Assembly (NCBI RefSeq): GCF_004208525.1
Contig: NZ_SGIT01000001.1
Coordinates: 744,001-808,000 of the forward strand
DNA: 64,000 nucleotides
Direction of reading: 5' to 3'
DNA from: Sphingobacterium corticibacterium
Lineage (GTDB): Bacteria > Bacteroidota > Bacteroidia > Sphingobacteriales > Sphingobacteriaceae
The position numbers and the translations under genes are program-made. The notes beneath the pieces are model-generated. The model saw nothing but the letters and a program-made list of their open reading frames with translations. It was not told the DNA's origin and searched no databases. Of the stretch, positions 9,798 through 18,845 are shown in pieces (within the stretch, counting starts at the first letter, position 1; the number at the start of each line of letters is the position of its first letter).

Positions 9798-10242
9798 CAA
9801 GTACCGGGCAATTTGCTTTTCGTATAACTGATTCGGATACGCTACCCGAGATAAAGTGTTCAAAACCTGTACGTCCATTAGATCCCATAACGATAAGATC
9901 CGCTGTCCATTCGGTAGCGGTACTGAGAATTTCGTCCCGAACATGGCCTACTTTGTTAAATAGAAAGACTTCCTGCGCCCCTTCAAAATGAACGGCTACA
10001 CTTTCCAAAAAACGTTGAGCGGATTCTTGCTGTATCTCCGAAACTTCTGGTACTACAATGGGTTGTTGCCCTAATAGCGGATCTGCTCCGTAGTTGGCAG
10101 GCGATGTCGGAGGGACGACAGTAACCAGTGCAATCGACGAACGGAACTCCCGAACCAAGTCTTTTGCGTAATCAATTGCCTTAACGGTACATGGTGTATC
10201 GTCCACGGCTAAAAGTATGCGATTGAATCTATGACTGCTCAT
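9775..10242 (-). CDS. Universal stress protein (UspA family)
   Basis: A single-domain Usp of 155 residues, cytoplasmic, probably ATP-binding: it carries the opening RILLAVDDTPCTVKAIDYA and the C-terminal G-2X-G-9X-G-(S/T) motif (GSNGRTGFEHFISGSVSESV). Such proteins are induced under stress or growth arrest and act through nucleotide binding, but the specific role is unknown. It is a one-gene unit, convergent with the RNA methyltransferase. Confidence 0.92.
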   Translation of the reverse strand: MSSHRFNRILLAVDDTPCTVKAIDYAKDLVREFRSSIALVTVVPPTSPANYGADPLLGQQPIVVPEVSEIQQESAQRFLESVAVHFEGAQEVFLFNKVGHVRDEILSTATEWTADLIVMGSNGRTGFEHFISGSVSESVIRKANCPVLVIPGKCE

Positions 10243-10325
10243 CTTTTGTGGCTATATAAAAAGTGATATATTCGTAAATATAAAACAGCGTTGCTGTGGT
10301 ATTTGTTTTTATAAAAACAACTCAT

Positions 10326-11096
10326 ATGAATATAGGTATCTGTAACTTATCGGCAATTCCCTTAAGAGCAACGAATAGCCACCGCAGCGAAATGGTGAAT
10401 CAAGTACTTTTTGCAGAGCGATTTGAAATACTCCAGGAGGAAAAGGAATGGGTGTACATTCGTATGTTCGATATTGATTATGAAGGCTGGTTACAGCGCG
10501 GTCAGTTTGTATTCTTACCGGAAAATAATTTTATAGCTACCTCGGAAGACAATTTCCTAATTGTTGATATCGCAGGAGCAACAGCTTTCGTTGACGATCA
10601 AAAAGTGCGTTTATTTCCAGGAACGAAGATTTCTGCGCAACTTTTGCAAAAGCAGTATTCGGATTTTCCATATCGGATTGAAGGAAATTTACGTAAACCA
10701 AATGTAATAGACTTTGAAGGAGAATTGCCCAAATTGATAGATTATTATTATAACAGTCCTTATCTGTGGGGTGGACGTATCCAGGCGGGCATCGATTGTT
10801 CGGGACTTAGCCAAACGATATATACTCACTTCGGAATACAGTTGCCACGTGACGCATACCAGCAAGCCGAAAAAGGTGAGGTGGTCGATTTCTTACCCGA
10901 AATTAAACCTGGAGATCTAGCTTTCTTTGATAATGAGGAACGTCGGATTACACATGTTGGCATTATGATCGATGCAGAAACGATTTTCCACGCTTCTACA
11001 AACGTACGTATAGATAAAATGGATTCCGAGGGTATCTTTAATAAAGAACAAAACCGCTATACCCATAAGCTTCGCATTGTGAAAAGATTCTGGTAA
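10326..11096 (+). CDS. NlpC/P60 family cell-wall peptidase with SH3-like domains
   Basis: The 256-residue protein joins N-terminal SH3-like segments (about residues 1-120) to a C40 peptidase domain with Cys158 (AGIDCSGLSQTIY), a His in THVGIMI and a second His in IFHAST. Such enzymes cleave gamma-D-Glu-diamino-acid bonds of peptidoglycan or of muropeptides. No signal peptide is visible, which suits a cytoplasmic muropeptide-recycling (YkfC-like) role. The ATG at 10326 (MNIGICNLSAIPLR) is preferred to an upstream GTG at 10296. It is followed after 15 bases by a TPR protein. Confidence 0.85.
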   Translation: MNIGICNLSAIPLRATNSHRSEMVNQVLFAERFEILQEEKEWVYIRMFDIDYEGWLQRGQFVFLPENNFIATSEDNFLIVDIAGATAFVDDQKVRLFPGTKISAQLLQKQYSDFPYRIEGNLRKPNVIDFEGELPKLIDYYYNSPYLWGGRIQAGIDCSGLSQTIYTHFGIQLPRDAYQQAEKGEVVDFLPEIKPGDLAFFDNEERRITHVGIMIDAETIFHASTNVRIDKMDSEGIFNKEQNRYTHKLRIVKRFW

Positions 11097-11111
11097 TTAC
11101 TATTTTTGGTC

Positions 11112-12092
11112 ATGTCTTTAAAAAACAATAGATACTTTCTTCTGGCAAGTGCCCAGCTTTTTCCTTTAACTTTTTTAGAACCCATAGAGATCGCGGTAGA
11201 GGATCAGGCATTGGTTGCAGCTAGAGAAGCGTTCTTATCCTATAAAAGTGGGCAACTGAAAATCGCACTTGAACAATATACAAAAGCCATTCAACGATTT
11301 TCCGACCAACCCTTTTTCTATGCTTGCCGATCAATTCTAAATATGGCTTTGGGTGATGAAGAAGGTGCATTTTATGACTATCAGGTAGCCAAAGGGTTAG
11401 ATTTTAATTATCAAGCTTTTTTGGAGTGGGTAGAAAATAGACCCTCGGAAGAGAGACCTTTAGAAAGGAATACCGAGCTGAAGCAGTTATTGTCTGATGC
11501 GTTGGAAACAACACAGCAATTTGATTACGAGCATACGCTAAAATTGTATGCATACGCCCATGGAAAATATCCGGAGGACGTGGATGTGCTCGTATATCGG
11601 GGCGCTTTACATATACGGTTATTGAGATATGATAGGGCCTTGACTGATTTGAATCAGGCAATAACCATGAATCCGACACATTTTCAAGCATATCTGTTTC
11701 GGGCTAAATTATTTAAAGCTATCCAAGAACACGAAAAAGCGAAAGAAGATTTTGATAAAGCCATAGAGATTCAGCCAGAAGCTGGCGTCATTTACGAAGA
11801 AAGAGGAGGCTTTTTAGTTGATTTAAAATACTACGAAGAGGCTTTGTTGGATTTTAATAAATTAGTAAGTTTGCTTCCCGAAGATTTTTATGTGTATGCA
11901 TTGCGCGCAGATCTTTTTGAGAAAATGGAAAATTGGGAAGCTGCGCTGCACGATTACTCAAAAGCAATAGCGCTAAATCCTTATTATTCCGATCTATATG
12001 CTTATCGCGCCGACATGAAGGATCGACTAGGCGATACAATGGGTGCGGCCGAAGACCGCCGTATGTTTGAAGAATTGGAAAAGGAGGATTAA
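11112..12092 (+). CDS. Tetratricopeptide (TPR) repeat protein
   Basis: The 326-residue product consists largely of 34-residue TPR units (for example ALTDLNQAITMNPTHFQAYLFR-type units, repeated from about residue 150 to the end; one or two more near residue 30). TPRs are protein-interaction scaffolds; the partner is unknown. No clear signal peptide. The ATG at 11112 is chosen over a TTG six bases upstream. It may be cotranscribed with the NlpC/P60 gene. Confidence 0.8.
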   Translation: MSLKNNRYFLLASAQLFPLTFLEPIEIAVEDQALVAAREAFLSYKSGQLKIALEQYTKAIQRFSDQPFFYACRSILNMALGDEEGAFYDYQVAKGLDFNYQAFLEWVENRPSEERPLERNTELKQLLSDALETTQQFDYEHTLKLYAYAHGKYPEDVDVLVYRGALHIRLLRYDRALTDLNQAITMNPTHFQAYLFRAKLFKAIQEHEKAKEDFDKAIEIQPEAGVIYEERGGFLVDLKYYEEALLDFNKLVSLLPEDFYVYALRADLFEKMENWEAALHDYSKAIALNPYYSDLYAYRADMKDRLGDTMGAAEDRRMFEELEKED

Positions 12093-12106
12093 CGCATGTT
12101 TTATTC

Positions 12107-12994
12107 CTATTTTAACGTTTGATTGAAAAAATCAACCGTTCTTTTCCAAGCTAGATCTGCGGCTTCTTTATCGTACCGTGGCGTAGTATCGTTGTGGAAT
12201 CCATGGTGCGTACCTGGGTAAGAATATGCTGTATATTCTTTTTTATCGGCCTGGAGAGCTTTTTCATAAGCGGGCCAGCCCTTATTTACATTCTCGTCTG
12301 ATTCCGCAAATTGTAACAAAAGAGGAGAATTTATGTTTGGAACTTCTTCCAAAGGGGCTTGACCACCGTAAAAAGGTACCGCTGCCGATAATTCTGATAT
12401 ACGTACGGCCATCATATTAGAAATCCAACCGCCAAAACAGAAACCTACAACACCAACTTTACCATTGCATAGCGGATATTTTTTTAGATAATCAAAAGCA
12501 GCAATAAAGTCTTCCAGCATTTCATCGCGATTGCGTTTTTGTTGTAATACACGGCCATCATCATCGTTTCCGGGGTATCCGCCTAATGGTGACAACGCAT
12601 CAGGAGCCAAGCTAACGAAACCGGCTAAAGCTGCACGACGTGCAACATCTTCTATATGTGGATTTAACCCTCTGTTTTCATGGACAACCACAATACCTCC
12701 GAGTTTTCCCGTAGTGCTTTGAGGCATGGATAGTAATCCTTTGATAGCTCCGCCTCCTTTGGGTGATTGATAGGTTATATATTGCGATTCTAATCGCGGG
12801 TCATTGGCTTTTATCTGAGCCGTATTTTTATAATCGGGTGTTAAAAAACTCATTAAAGAAGATACAGTCAATCCGCCTACCGCATATAAGGACAGCCTTT
12901 GCATAAACTCGCGTCGGTTGAGGCGATTGTGTGCATAGTCATTGTAAAGTTCAAATACCTTAGGATCAAGTTCTTCTTTTTTTATGGTTTTCAT
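12107..12994 (-). CDS. Dienelactone hydrolase family protein, probably Tat-exported
   Basis: An alpha/beta hydrolase of about 295 residues with the dienelactone hydrolase triad: nucleophile Cys186 (GFCFGG), Asp near 233 (AESDENVN) and His near 264 (GTHHGFHN). Near the N terminus, NRREFMQRLSLYAVGGLTV resembles a twin-arginine signal placed after a hydrophilic lead of some 25 residues, suggesting folded export. I prefer the start MKTIKKEELDP (12994) over an ATG 24 bases upstream. The substrate is unknown; family members hydrolyse lactones or esters. Confidence 0.85.
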   Translation of the reverse strand: MKTIKKEELDPKVFELYNDYAHNRLNRREFMQRLSLYAVGGLTVSSLMSFLTPDYKNTAQIKANDPRLESQYITYQSPKGGGAIKGLLSMPQSTTGKLGGIVVVHENRGLNPHIEDVARRAALAGFVSLAPDALSPLGGYPGNDDDGRVLQQKRNRDEMLEDFIAAFDYLKKYPLCNGKVGVVGFCFGGWISNMMAVRISELSAAVPFYGGQAPLEEVPNINSPLLLQFAESDENVNKGWPAYEKALQADKKEYTAYSYPGTHHGFHNDTTPRYDKEAADLAWKRTVDFFNQTLK

Positions 12995-13076
12995 ATCATG
13001 GAGGTTTTTAGGATACATTCCTATTATAACTAAACGATGGTTACTTATATTTTGTTTTGTTTGTAATACAAAAAGC

Positions 13077-13084
13077 TATCTTTG
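13077..13084 (+). promoter_or_regulatory. Promoter -7 element of the MFS transporter gene
   Basis: TATCTTTG matches the Bacteroidota -7 consensus. It lies 27 bases before the ATG at 13112 and overlaps a TTG that could otherwise be read as an upstream start, which supports the ATG. Confidence 0.6.
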
Positions 13085-13111
13085 TCTCGCGAAATAAGAT
13101 CTCATAAATTT

Positions 13112-14398
13112 ATGCAGACAAAAATCAGTCTACCTTTTACAGGATACGAAAAATTTGTAATCTTCATCTTAGCTATCAGTCAGTTTACGGTTATCTTGGA
13201 TTTCATGGTGATGTCGCCTTTGGGCGACCTGCTTATCAAATCTATGGATATGCATGCCTCATCGTTTGGTATCGTGGTATCCGCGTATGCTTTCAGTGCA
13301 GGTGTTTCCGGACTTTTAACGGCTGGTTTTGCAGACAAGTATGATCGGAAGAAACTATTATTGTTTTTTTATACAGGCTTTATTATCGGTACGATCTGTT
13401 GTGGGATTGCCCATACATTTTACACGTTAGTAGCGGCAAGAATTATAACCGGCCTGTTCGGTGGGGTTATTGGCTCTATTTCCATGGCCATTATCACAGA
13501 TCTGTTTGCATTGGAAAAAAGGGGACGGGTAATGGGTTTTGTTCAGATGGGATTTGGTGCCAGCCAGGTTTTAGGCATTCCAATCGGACTATATATAGCA
13601 AATAAAATGGGTTGGGAAGCGCCATTCTTATTTATAGCCGGATTGGCCGTACTCATTGCGATTGTTATCGTCTTGCGATTAAAACCAGTGGATGCTCATT
13701 TAGGGATGGAAGTACAGAAAAAAGCTATTAGTCATTTAGTACAAACGCTAAAGAAAAAACCGTATCGTATCGGCTTTTTAACAACCGCGGTGTTGTCTGT
13801 CGGTGGTTTTATGATGATGCCATACGGAACAGTGTTTGCCGTAAATAATCTGGGAATAAGCAACGAACAATTACCTTTTTTATTTATGGCATCGGGTGTA
13901 AGTTCGCTTCTTATTATGCCATTTATTGGCAAAATGAGCGATAGGGTGAATAAATATAAATTATTTGCCATTGCGACGATTTGGTTGATGATTGTTTGTG
14001 TTATTTATACGAACCTTTCTACAACTCCTTTTATGTGGGTATTGGTTATTAATATCTGCATGATGATGGGAATTATGAGCCGAATGGTGCCATCGTCGGC
14101 GCTGATATCAGCCGTTCCAGATATGCAAGATCGTGGTGCATTTATGAGTATCAATGCATCGCTACAGCAAATAGCTGGAGGAATTGCAGCAACAATTGCG
14201 GGGCTTATCGTCTTTCAGCAAAATAAATTCAGTCCATTAGAACATTACGATATTGTCGGTTATACGGTTGTTGCCGTATCATTGGTTTCCATATTGCTCA
14301 TGTATAGCGTAGATAAACTTGTTAAAACTAAGATGAGAAACATACCCTCATCTGTTTTAGATGAAGCAACGGGGTCATCGACTCAGGAACAGGCTTAA
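13112..14398 (+). CDS. MFS transporter (DHA1-like efflux family)
   Basis: A 428-residue integral membrane protein with about 12 predicted TM helices. Between TM2 and TM3 it has the MFS motif A-like sequence GFADKYDRKKLL, and a second half-repeat (GKMSDRVNKYKL) in the C-terminal bundle. The N-terminal half (QFTVILDFMVMSPLGDLL) is like drug/sugar efflux members, so export of a small molecule is likely, but the substrate is unknown. Its stop overlaps the convergent DUF72 gene by four bases. Confidence 0.88.
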   Translation: MQTKISLPFTGYEKFVIFILAISQFTVILDFMVMSPLGDLLIKSMDMHASSFGIVVSAYAFSAGVSGLLTAGFADKYDRKKLLLFFYTGFIIGTICCGIAHTFYTLVAARIITGLFGGVIGSISMAIITDLFALEKRGRVMGFVQMGFGASQVLGIPIGLYIANKMGWEAPFLFIAGLAVLIAIVIVLRLKPVDAHLGMEVQKKAISHLVQTLKKKPYRIGFLTTAVLSVGGFMMMPYGTVFAVNNLGISNEQLPFLFMASGVSSLLIMPFIGKMSDRVNKYKLFAIATIWLMIVCVIYTNLSTTPFMWVLVINICMMMGIMSRMVPSSALISAVPDMQDRGAFMSINASLQQIAGGIAATIAGLIVFQQNKFSPLEHYDIVGYTVVAVSLVSILLMYSVDKLVKTKMRNIPSSVLDEATGSSTQEQA

Positions 14399-15276
14399 AA
14401 CAACGTGTTTTCTTTGTTTGGTATACGGAGGTTTGAACCTATTTCCTTGTTGAGGTGTTCAATGAAATGTGTTGCTAGCAAAGGTGATTCCAACTCTATG
14501 TTTTGATGTATAAAAAAATATAATTGTTGCAAACCAGCTTCTTTCCATTTCTTGATGACCTTTACCCATTCAACCAACCGCTCATAGTCTGATGGATGAT
14601 TAGCACCAACATAGCGTATAAACGCCGTCGGAGTGGTTAAACGCATATGCACCATATCACGGCGCCCGGCGGTATCGACGAGTACGTTGGTCGTATGCGT
14701 ATCTTCGAATAACTTGTATAAGTTCTCACTGATATTTTTGTCTGAGAACCACTCTTGATTACGAACTTCTACAGCCAATGGATAACCTTTCGGAAAGCTA
14801 TGTAAGAATTTTTCCAGTCTGTCAAAATCCTTTGGTTTATAATTATCGTGCATCTGTAAGAATGCCATACCCAGTTTCTCTTCAAATAATACAGTGGCAT
14901 CTACGAAATCCTTTATTTTTTCATCGGTGTTGAGGAGTCTGGAATAATGACTAACCGATTGTGGGATTTTGGGGAAGAACTTAAAATCATCAGGTGTTTT
15001 GTCTTTCCAGGTTTTCACCTGTTCTTTGGAAGGAGAATTGTAAAATGTTGCATTTAACTCAATGGAATTAAACTGTCTGGAATAGTATACCAATTCATCT
15101 TTAGTCCCCCGAGGGTAGAACCCCTTTAAATCTGCTTTGTTCCATTTTGCACAGCCTACACTTATTTCTAGTGGTTTCTTTTGTGGATGTGCCTCCAGCA
15201 ACTGGAATGTCTCCGACGGAGTAGGAGGAAGCGAAAAATCAATTTCTTCCGGATTACTTACTTGTCCAAATTTCAT
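14395..15276 (-). CDS. DUF72 (YecE-like) family protein
   Basis: A 293-residue cytoplasmic protein with the TIM-barrel-like DUF72 signature (ISVGCAKWNKADLKGFYPRG, FNSIELNATFYNSP, VEVRNQEWF, RLTTPTAFIRYVG). The biochemical function of the family is not established. A candidate -7 box lies three bases before the ATG, overlapping the T-tract of the ychF terminator. It is convergent with the MFS gene. Confidence 0.88.
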   Translation of the reverse strand: MKFGQVSNPEEIDFSLPPTPSETFQLLEAHPQKKPLEISVGCAKWNKADLKGFYPRGTKDELVYYSRQFNSIELNATFYNSPSKEQVKTWKDKTPDDFKFFPKIPQSVSHYSRLLNTDEKIKDFVDATVLFEEKLGMAFLQMHDNYKPKDFDRLEKFLHSFPKGYPLAVEVRNQEWFSDKNISENLYKLFEDTHTTNVLVDTAGRRDMVHMRLTTPTAFIRYVGANHPSDYERLVEWVKVIKKWKEAGLQQLYFFIHQNIELESPLLATHFIEHLNKEIGSNLRIPNKENTLF

Positions 15277-15279
15277 ACT

Positions 15280-15287
15280 CGAAGATA
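15280..15287 (-). promoter_or_regulatory. Candidate -7 element of the DUF72 gene
   Basis: On the minus strand TATCTTCG (one mismatch to TAnnTTTG) ends three bases before the ATG, and overlaps the T-rich end of the upstream ychF terminator. A leaderless transcript is implied. Confidence 0.4.
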
Positions 15288-15325
15288 AAAAAAAAATAAA
15301 AAACGCCCAACAATAGTCGGGCGTT
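15286..15325 (-). terminator. Intrinsic terminator of ychF
   Basis: On the minus strand a 7-bp perfect stem AACGCCC / GGGCGTT with a 10-base loop is followed by a long T-rich tract. It starts 24 bases after the ychF stop. Confidence 0.85.
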
Positions 15326-15348
15326 CATTTTATAATGAGTTTAGTTTA

Positions 15349-16449
15349 TTATACATTAAATCTAAAGTGCATAATGTCGCCATCTTCAACGATATAGGTC
15401 TTTCCTTCTACACTAAGCTTACCTGCCTCTTTAACCGCACTCTCTGAACCATATTGAATGAAATCGTCATATTTGATAACCTCGGCACGGATGAAGCCTT
15501 TTTCGAAATCCGTGTGGATAACCCCCGCAGCCTGAGGTGCCGTAAAACCTTTCTCGATCGTCCAGGCGCGTACTTCTTGAACACCAGCGGTAAAATAAGT
15601 AGCAAGATCCAATAGAGAATAAGCTGCCCGAATTAATTTATATACGCCAGACTCGTCCAATCCTAGATCGTCTAGGAACATTTTACGCTCTTCATACGAT
15701 TCAAGTTGGGCAATTTCGGACTCAATTTGTGCGGAGATGACGAGTACTTCTGCATTCTCATCTTTGACAGCTTCTTTCACACGGTCTACATAGGCGTTTC
15801 CTGTTGTTACCGAAGCTTCGTCTACGTTGCATACATATAAAACAGGCTTTATCGTCAACAGGGCAAGATCACTGATAAACTCAAAATCCTCCGGTTGGAT
15901 AGGAGCCGTTCGGGCGGATTTACCAGCTTCGAGGTGTTCTTTGACAACAGACAGGATTTCATATGTTCTCTTTGCGTCTTTATCACCGCCTGTTTTTGCC
16001 ATTTTTTCTACTTTCTGGACACGTTTTACAACGGTATCCAAATCTTTCAGCTGCAATTCCGTATCAATGATTTCTTTATCGCGAATGGGATCCACAGAAC
16101 CATCTACGTGTATCACATTACCGTCGTCGAAACAACGCAATACGTGAATAATAGCATTGGTTGTGCGTATATTTCCTAAAAATTGATTTCCTAAGCCTTC
16201 GCCTTTTGAGGCTCCCTTTACTAAACCCGCTATATCAACGATTTCAATGGTATTGGGAACGACGCGTTGTGGTTTGACAATTTCTGCCAATTTATTTAAT
16301 CTATCGTCAGGTACGGTAATAACACCGACATTAGGTTCTATGGTGCAAAAAGGAAAATTTGCCGCCTGTGCTTTTGCATTGGACAGGCAGTTGAATAATG
16401 TTGATTTACCTACATTTGGTAAACCTACTATACCACATTGTAAAGCCAT
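15349..16449 (-). CDS. ychF: Ribosome-binding ATPase YchF (Obg-family)
   Basis: YchF is a universally conserved P-loop ATPase that binds ribosomes and responds to redox stress. The 366 residues show the Walker A GLPNVGKST (residues 9-17), switch region DIAGLVKGASKGEGLGNQFL, the altered G4 motif NVDE in place of NKxD (the hallmark of ATP preference) and the C-terminal TGS domain (TAPQAAGVIHTDFEKGFIRAEV). Length is typical. A TATCTTTG box lies 25 bases upstream and a strong terminator downstream, so it is monocistronic. Confidence 0.97.
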   Translation of the reverse strand: MALQCGIVGLPNVGKSTLFNCLSNAKAQAANFPFCTIEPNVGVITVPDDRLNKLAEIVKPQRVVPNTIEIVDIAGLVKGASKGEGLGNQFLGNIRTTNAIIHVLRCFDDGNVIHVDGSVDPIRDKEIIDTELQLKDLDTVVKRVQKVEKMAKTGGDKDAKRTYEILSVVKEHLEAGKSARTAPIQPEDFEFISDLALLTIKPVLYVCNVDEASVTTGNAYVDRVKEAVKDENAEVLVISAQIESEIAQLESYEERKMFLDDLGLDESGVYKLIRAAYSLLDLATYFTAGVQEVRAWTIEKGFTAPQAAGVIHTDFEKGFIRAEVIKYDDFIQYGSESAVKEAGKLSVEGKTYIVEDGDIMHFRFNV

Positions 16450-16474
16450 GAAAATTTCAATTTTTTGAATCGCA

Positions 16475-16482
16475 CAAAGATA
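16475..16482 (-). promoter_or_regulatory. ychF promoter -7 element
   Basis: TATCTTTG on the minus strand, an exact match to the consensus, 25 bases before the ychF ATG. Confidence 0.6.
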
Positions 16483-16716
16483 GCGAAAATCAACTATTTT
16501 TTGTCTGTTATTTTTGTTTCATTCAACGGATATACGGCATTGTCACGGGACATTATAAATTCTTCCTCATCCAACATGAAATAAATTGTGTATATTAACG
16601 CTGGGTGTGGGGAATGGGCATCTCTGGAAGCTACCTAATTTGAAATATATCCTTTTTTAAGTTTAATCAATAAAAATTTTTTAATTTCGAATCAAATTTA
16701 TAATTGGAAATAGCGT

Positions 16717-17715
16717 ATGGTGAAGGCGATAAAACCCATCCTAAGTTTGGGGGCTGTCATAGGTGCAGCAATATCGTTTGTGGGATGTCAGGGGAGCATG
16801 AACACAAAAGCAGCAAGTTCATTAACGGATACGGTAGTGGTTGATAGCTCTTTCGTGATAGACAGCACGTCGGTCGTGAAAGATACGGCCGTACAGAAAG
16901 AGAAAGGATATTTAACCGAACGATGGCGAAATCCTGTTCAGGTTCCGGTATTGGATACATTGAACCCTATCAGCAAAGATTCGCTGGCAAGATTTGTAAG
17001 ACTGGAGCGTCGCCGTGTTCGGGACTCCGTAACGCAAGAATTAGATAAACTTCCTAAACATGTTTATTTTACCTTTGATGATGGTCCCTTGATAGGGAGT
17101 TCGGCAATTGATTCTATTTCAAAAGCAAAAAATATTAAAATTAATGCATTTTTAGTCGGTAGGCATGCCAATATGTCGAAACGACTGAAGAAAGATCTTC
17201 AGCGGTATAAGGATAACACTTTGGTAGAATGCTATAATCATAGCTATACCCATGCCGGCAATAGATTTAATACCTTTTATAGCAATCCAGTTAGTGCGTA
17301 TGAAGATTTTGAGAAAAATGAATTGGATTTGGAATTGAAGCATAAAATAGTGCGTTTGCCCGGGCGTAATATCTGGATTTATGATGACATAAGGCGGATA
17401 GATCTAAAAAGTGGTGCCAGTACAGCGGATATGTTGTATACGAACGGATACAAGATTTATGGATGGGATGTGGAATGGAGAATTCATAGTGCTTCGGGTA
17501 AACCTGTACAATCCGTTGAGGAAATATATACGCGTATTCGGAATTATATGAATAACAAGTCGTCTATGGAGCCGAATAATGTTGTGTTGCTGATGCACGA
17601 TGATATGTTCCAGAGCAAAAAAGGACAGCAATTGCTGTCCTCGTTGATCGATACTATTCAAACCACAACGGATTATAAGTTTGAATTTATAAGCGATTAT
17701 CCGTTTCGGTACTAA
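16717..17715 (+). CDS. Polysaccharide deacetylase family lipoprotein
   Basis: A 332-residue probable lipoprotein (signal AAISFVGC, Cys24). After an Asp/Thr/Ser-rich linker of about 90 residues comes a carbohydrate esterase 4-type NodB fold: YFTFDDGP (motif 1, general base and metal Asp), HSYTH (motif 2, metal histidines) and RLPGRN (motif 3). It should remove acetyl groups from an N-acetylated glycan in the periplasm or at the surface; the substrate is unknown. An imperfect -7 box (TAATTTCG) lies at 16682. Its 3' end is six bases from the convergent accA. Confidence 0.82.
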   Translation: MVKAIKPILSLGAVIGAAISFVGCQGSMNTKAASSLTDTVVVDSSFVIDSTSVVKDTAVQKEKGYLTERWRNPVQVPVLDTLNPISKDSLARFVRLERRRVRDSVTQELDKLPKHVYFTFDDGPLIGSSAIDSISKAKNIKINAFLVGRHANMSKRLKKDLQRYKDNTLVECYNHSYTHAGNRFNTFYSNPVSAYEDFEKNELDLELKHKIVRLPGRNIWIYDDIRRIDLKSGASTADMLYTNGYKIYGWDVEWRIHSASGKPVQSVEEIYTRIRNYMNNKSSMEPNNVVLLMHDDMFQSKKGQQLLSSLIDTIQTTTDYKFEFISDYPFRY

Positions 17716-17721
17716 TTGTTT

Positions 17722-18675
17722 TTATTCTACAACAACCCCCATTTTACTAAACTTATCGATGCGCTCCGCCACAAGGCTATCGGCATCTTTTCGCGTTAGT
17801 TCAGTAAGGTCGCTTAATATCTTTGCTTTTAGGTTTTCAGCTGCCAAGGCTGGATCTTGATGTGCGCCACCCATAGGCTCACCAATGATACCGTCAATTA
17901 ATCCATTTTTCAGCATATCTTCTGCTGTCAGTTTAAGGGATTCTGCTGCTTTTTCTTTCTGATCCCAACTCCTGTAGAGAATAGAAGAACAAGACTCTGG
18001 CGAGATAACCGAATACCAGGTGTTTTGCATCATGTAAACACGATCTCCCACGCCAATTCCTAGTGCACCACCAGAAGCACCTTCTCCAATAACAATACAG
18101 ATAACAGGTACTTTAAGCACAGACATTTCCAAGAGATTGCGAGCGATAGCTTCGCCTTGTCCACGTTCCTCTGCTTCCAGGCCAGGATAAGCCCCCATGG
18201 TATCGATTAATGTTACTACCGGTTTATTAAATTTCTCTGCCATCTTCATCAATCGAAGTGCTTTTCGATATCCTTCAGGGTTGGCCATTCCAAAATTTCG
18301 GTATTGACGTTCTTTAGTGTTTTTTCCTTTTTGGTGTCCAATTACCATCACGGATTGGCCGTTAATAGAAGCAAATCCACCAACAATAGCTTTGTCGTCC
18401 CGTACCGTACGGTCGCCATGGAGTTCGATAAATTCATCGCAGATCATCTCAATGTAATCGAAAGTCTGCGGACGGTCTGGATGACGGGACATCTGAACCT
18501 TTTGCCAGCCGGTCAGGTTGGCATAAATATCTTGTTTGGTGTGTTCGAGCTTTTCCGCTAGTTCATTAACAGTAGCACTCATATCTACCTTGGTCTTTTC
18601 CTGCACTTGTAAGACCTTTTCTATTTGGGTTTGCAAGTCTGCAATAGGCTTTTCAAAATCAAATGTTGTTTGCAT
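17722..18675 (-). CDS. accA: Acetyl-CoA carboxylase carboxyltransferase subunit alpha
   Basis: AccA, with AccD, transfers CO2 from carboxybiotin to acetyl-CoA, the committed step of fatty-acid synthesis. The 317 residues align over the whole family length: N-terminal helical region, [25 protein letters not shown], and the CoA/oxyanion region [27 protein letters not shown] and [15 protein letters not shown]. It is not beside accD here. Upstream on its strand is a weak TAACTTAG box about 45 bases before the start. Confidence 0.97.
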   Translation of the reverse strand: MQTTFDFEKPIADLQTQIEKVLQVQEKTKVDMSATVNELAEKLEHTKQDIYANLTGWQKVQMSRHPDRPQTFDYIEMICDEFIELHGDRTVRDDKAIVGGFASINGQSVMVIGHQKGKNTKERQYRNFGMANPEGYRKALRLMKMAEKFNKPVVTLIDTMGAYPGLEAEERGQGEAIARNLLEMSVLKVPVICIVIGEGASGGALGIGVGDRVYMMQNTWYSVISPESCSSILYRSWDQKEKAAESLKLTAEDMLKNGLIDGIIGEPMGGAHQDPALAAENLKAKILSDLTELTRKDADSLVAERIDKFSKMGVVVE

Positions 18676-18845
18676 AATTATATGTGTCTAGCGCATTTCA
18701 GCTCGCTAAGTTAGCTTATTTTATGCTTTTTCAGAAATAAGAACGAAAAAAGCTATACTTCCTAATAAACCAGCACTCTTTTTGCCGAGACACAATTGTA
18801 TTGGAATATCAGTGGAAAAGTGATAATTTAGGACATTTTATGATC

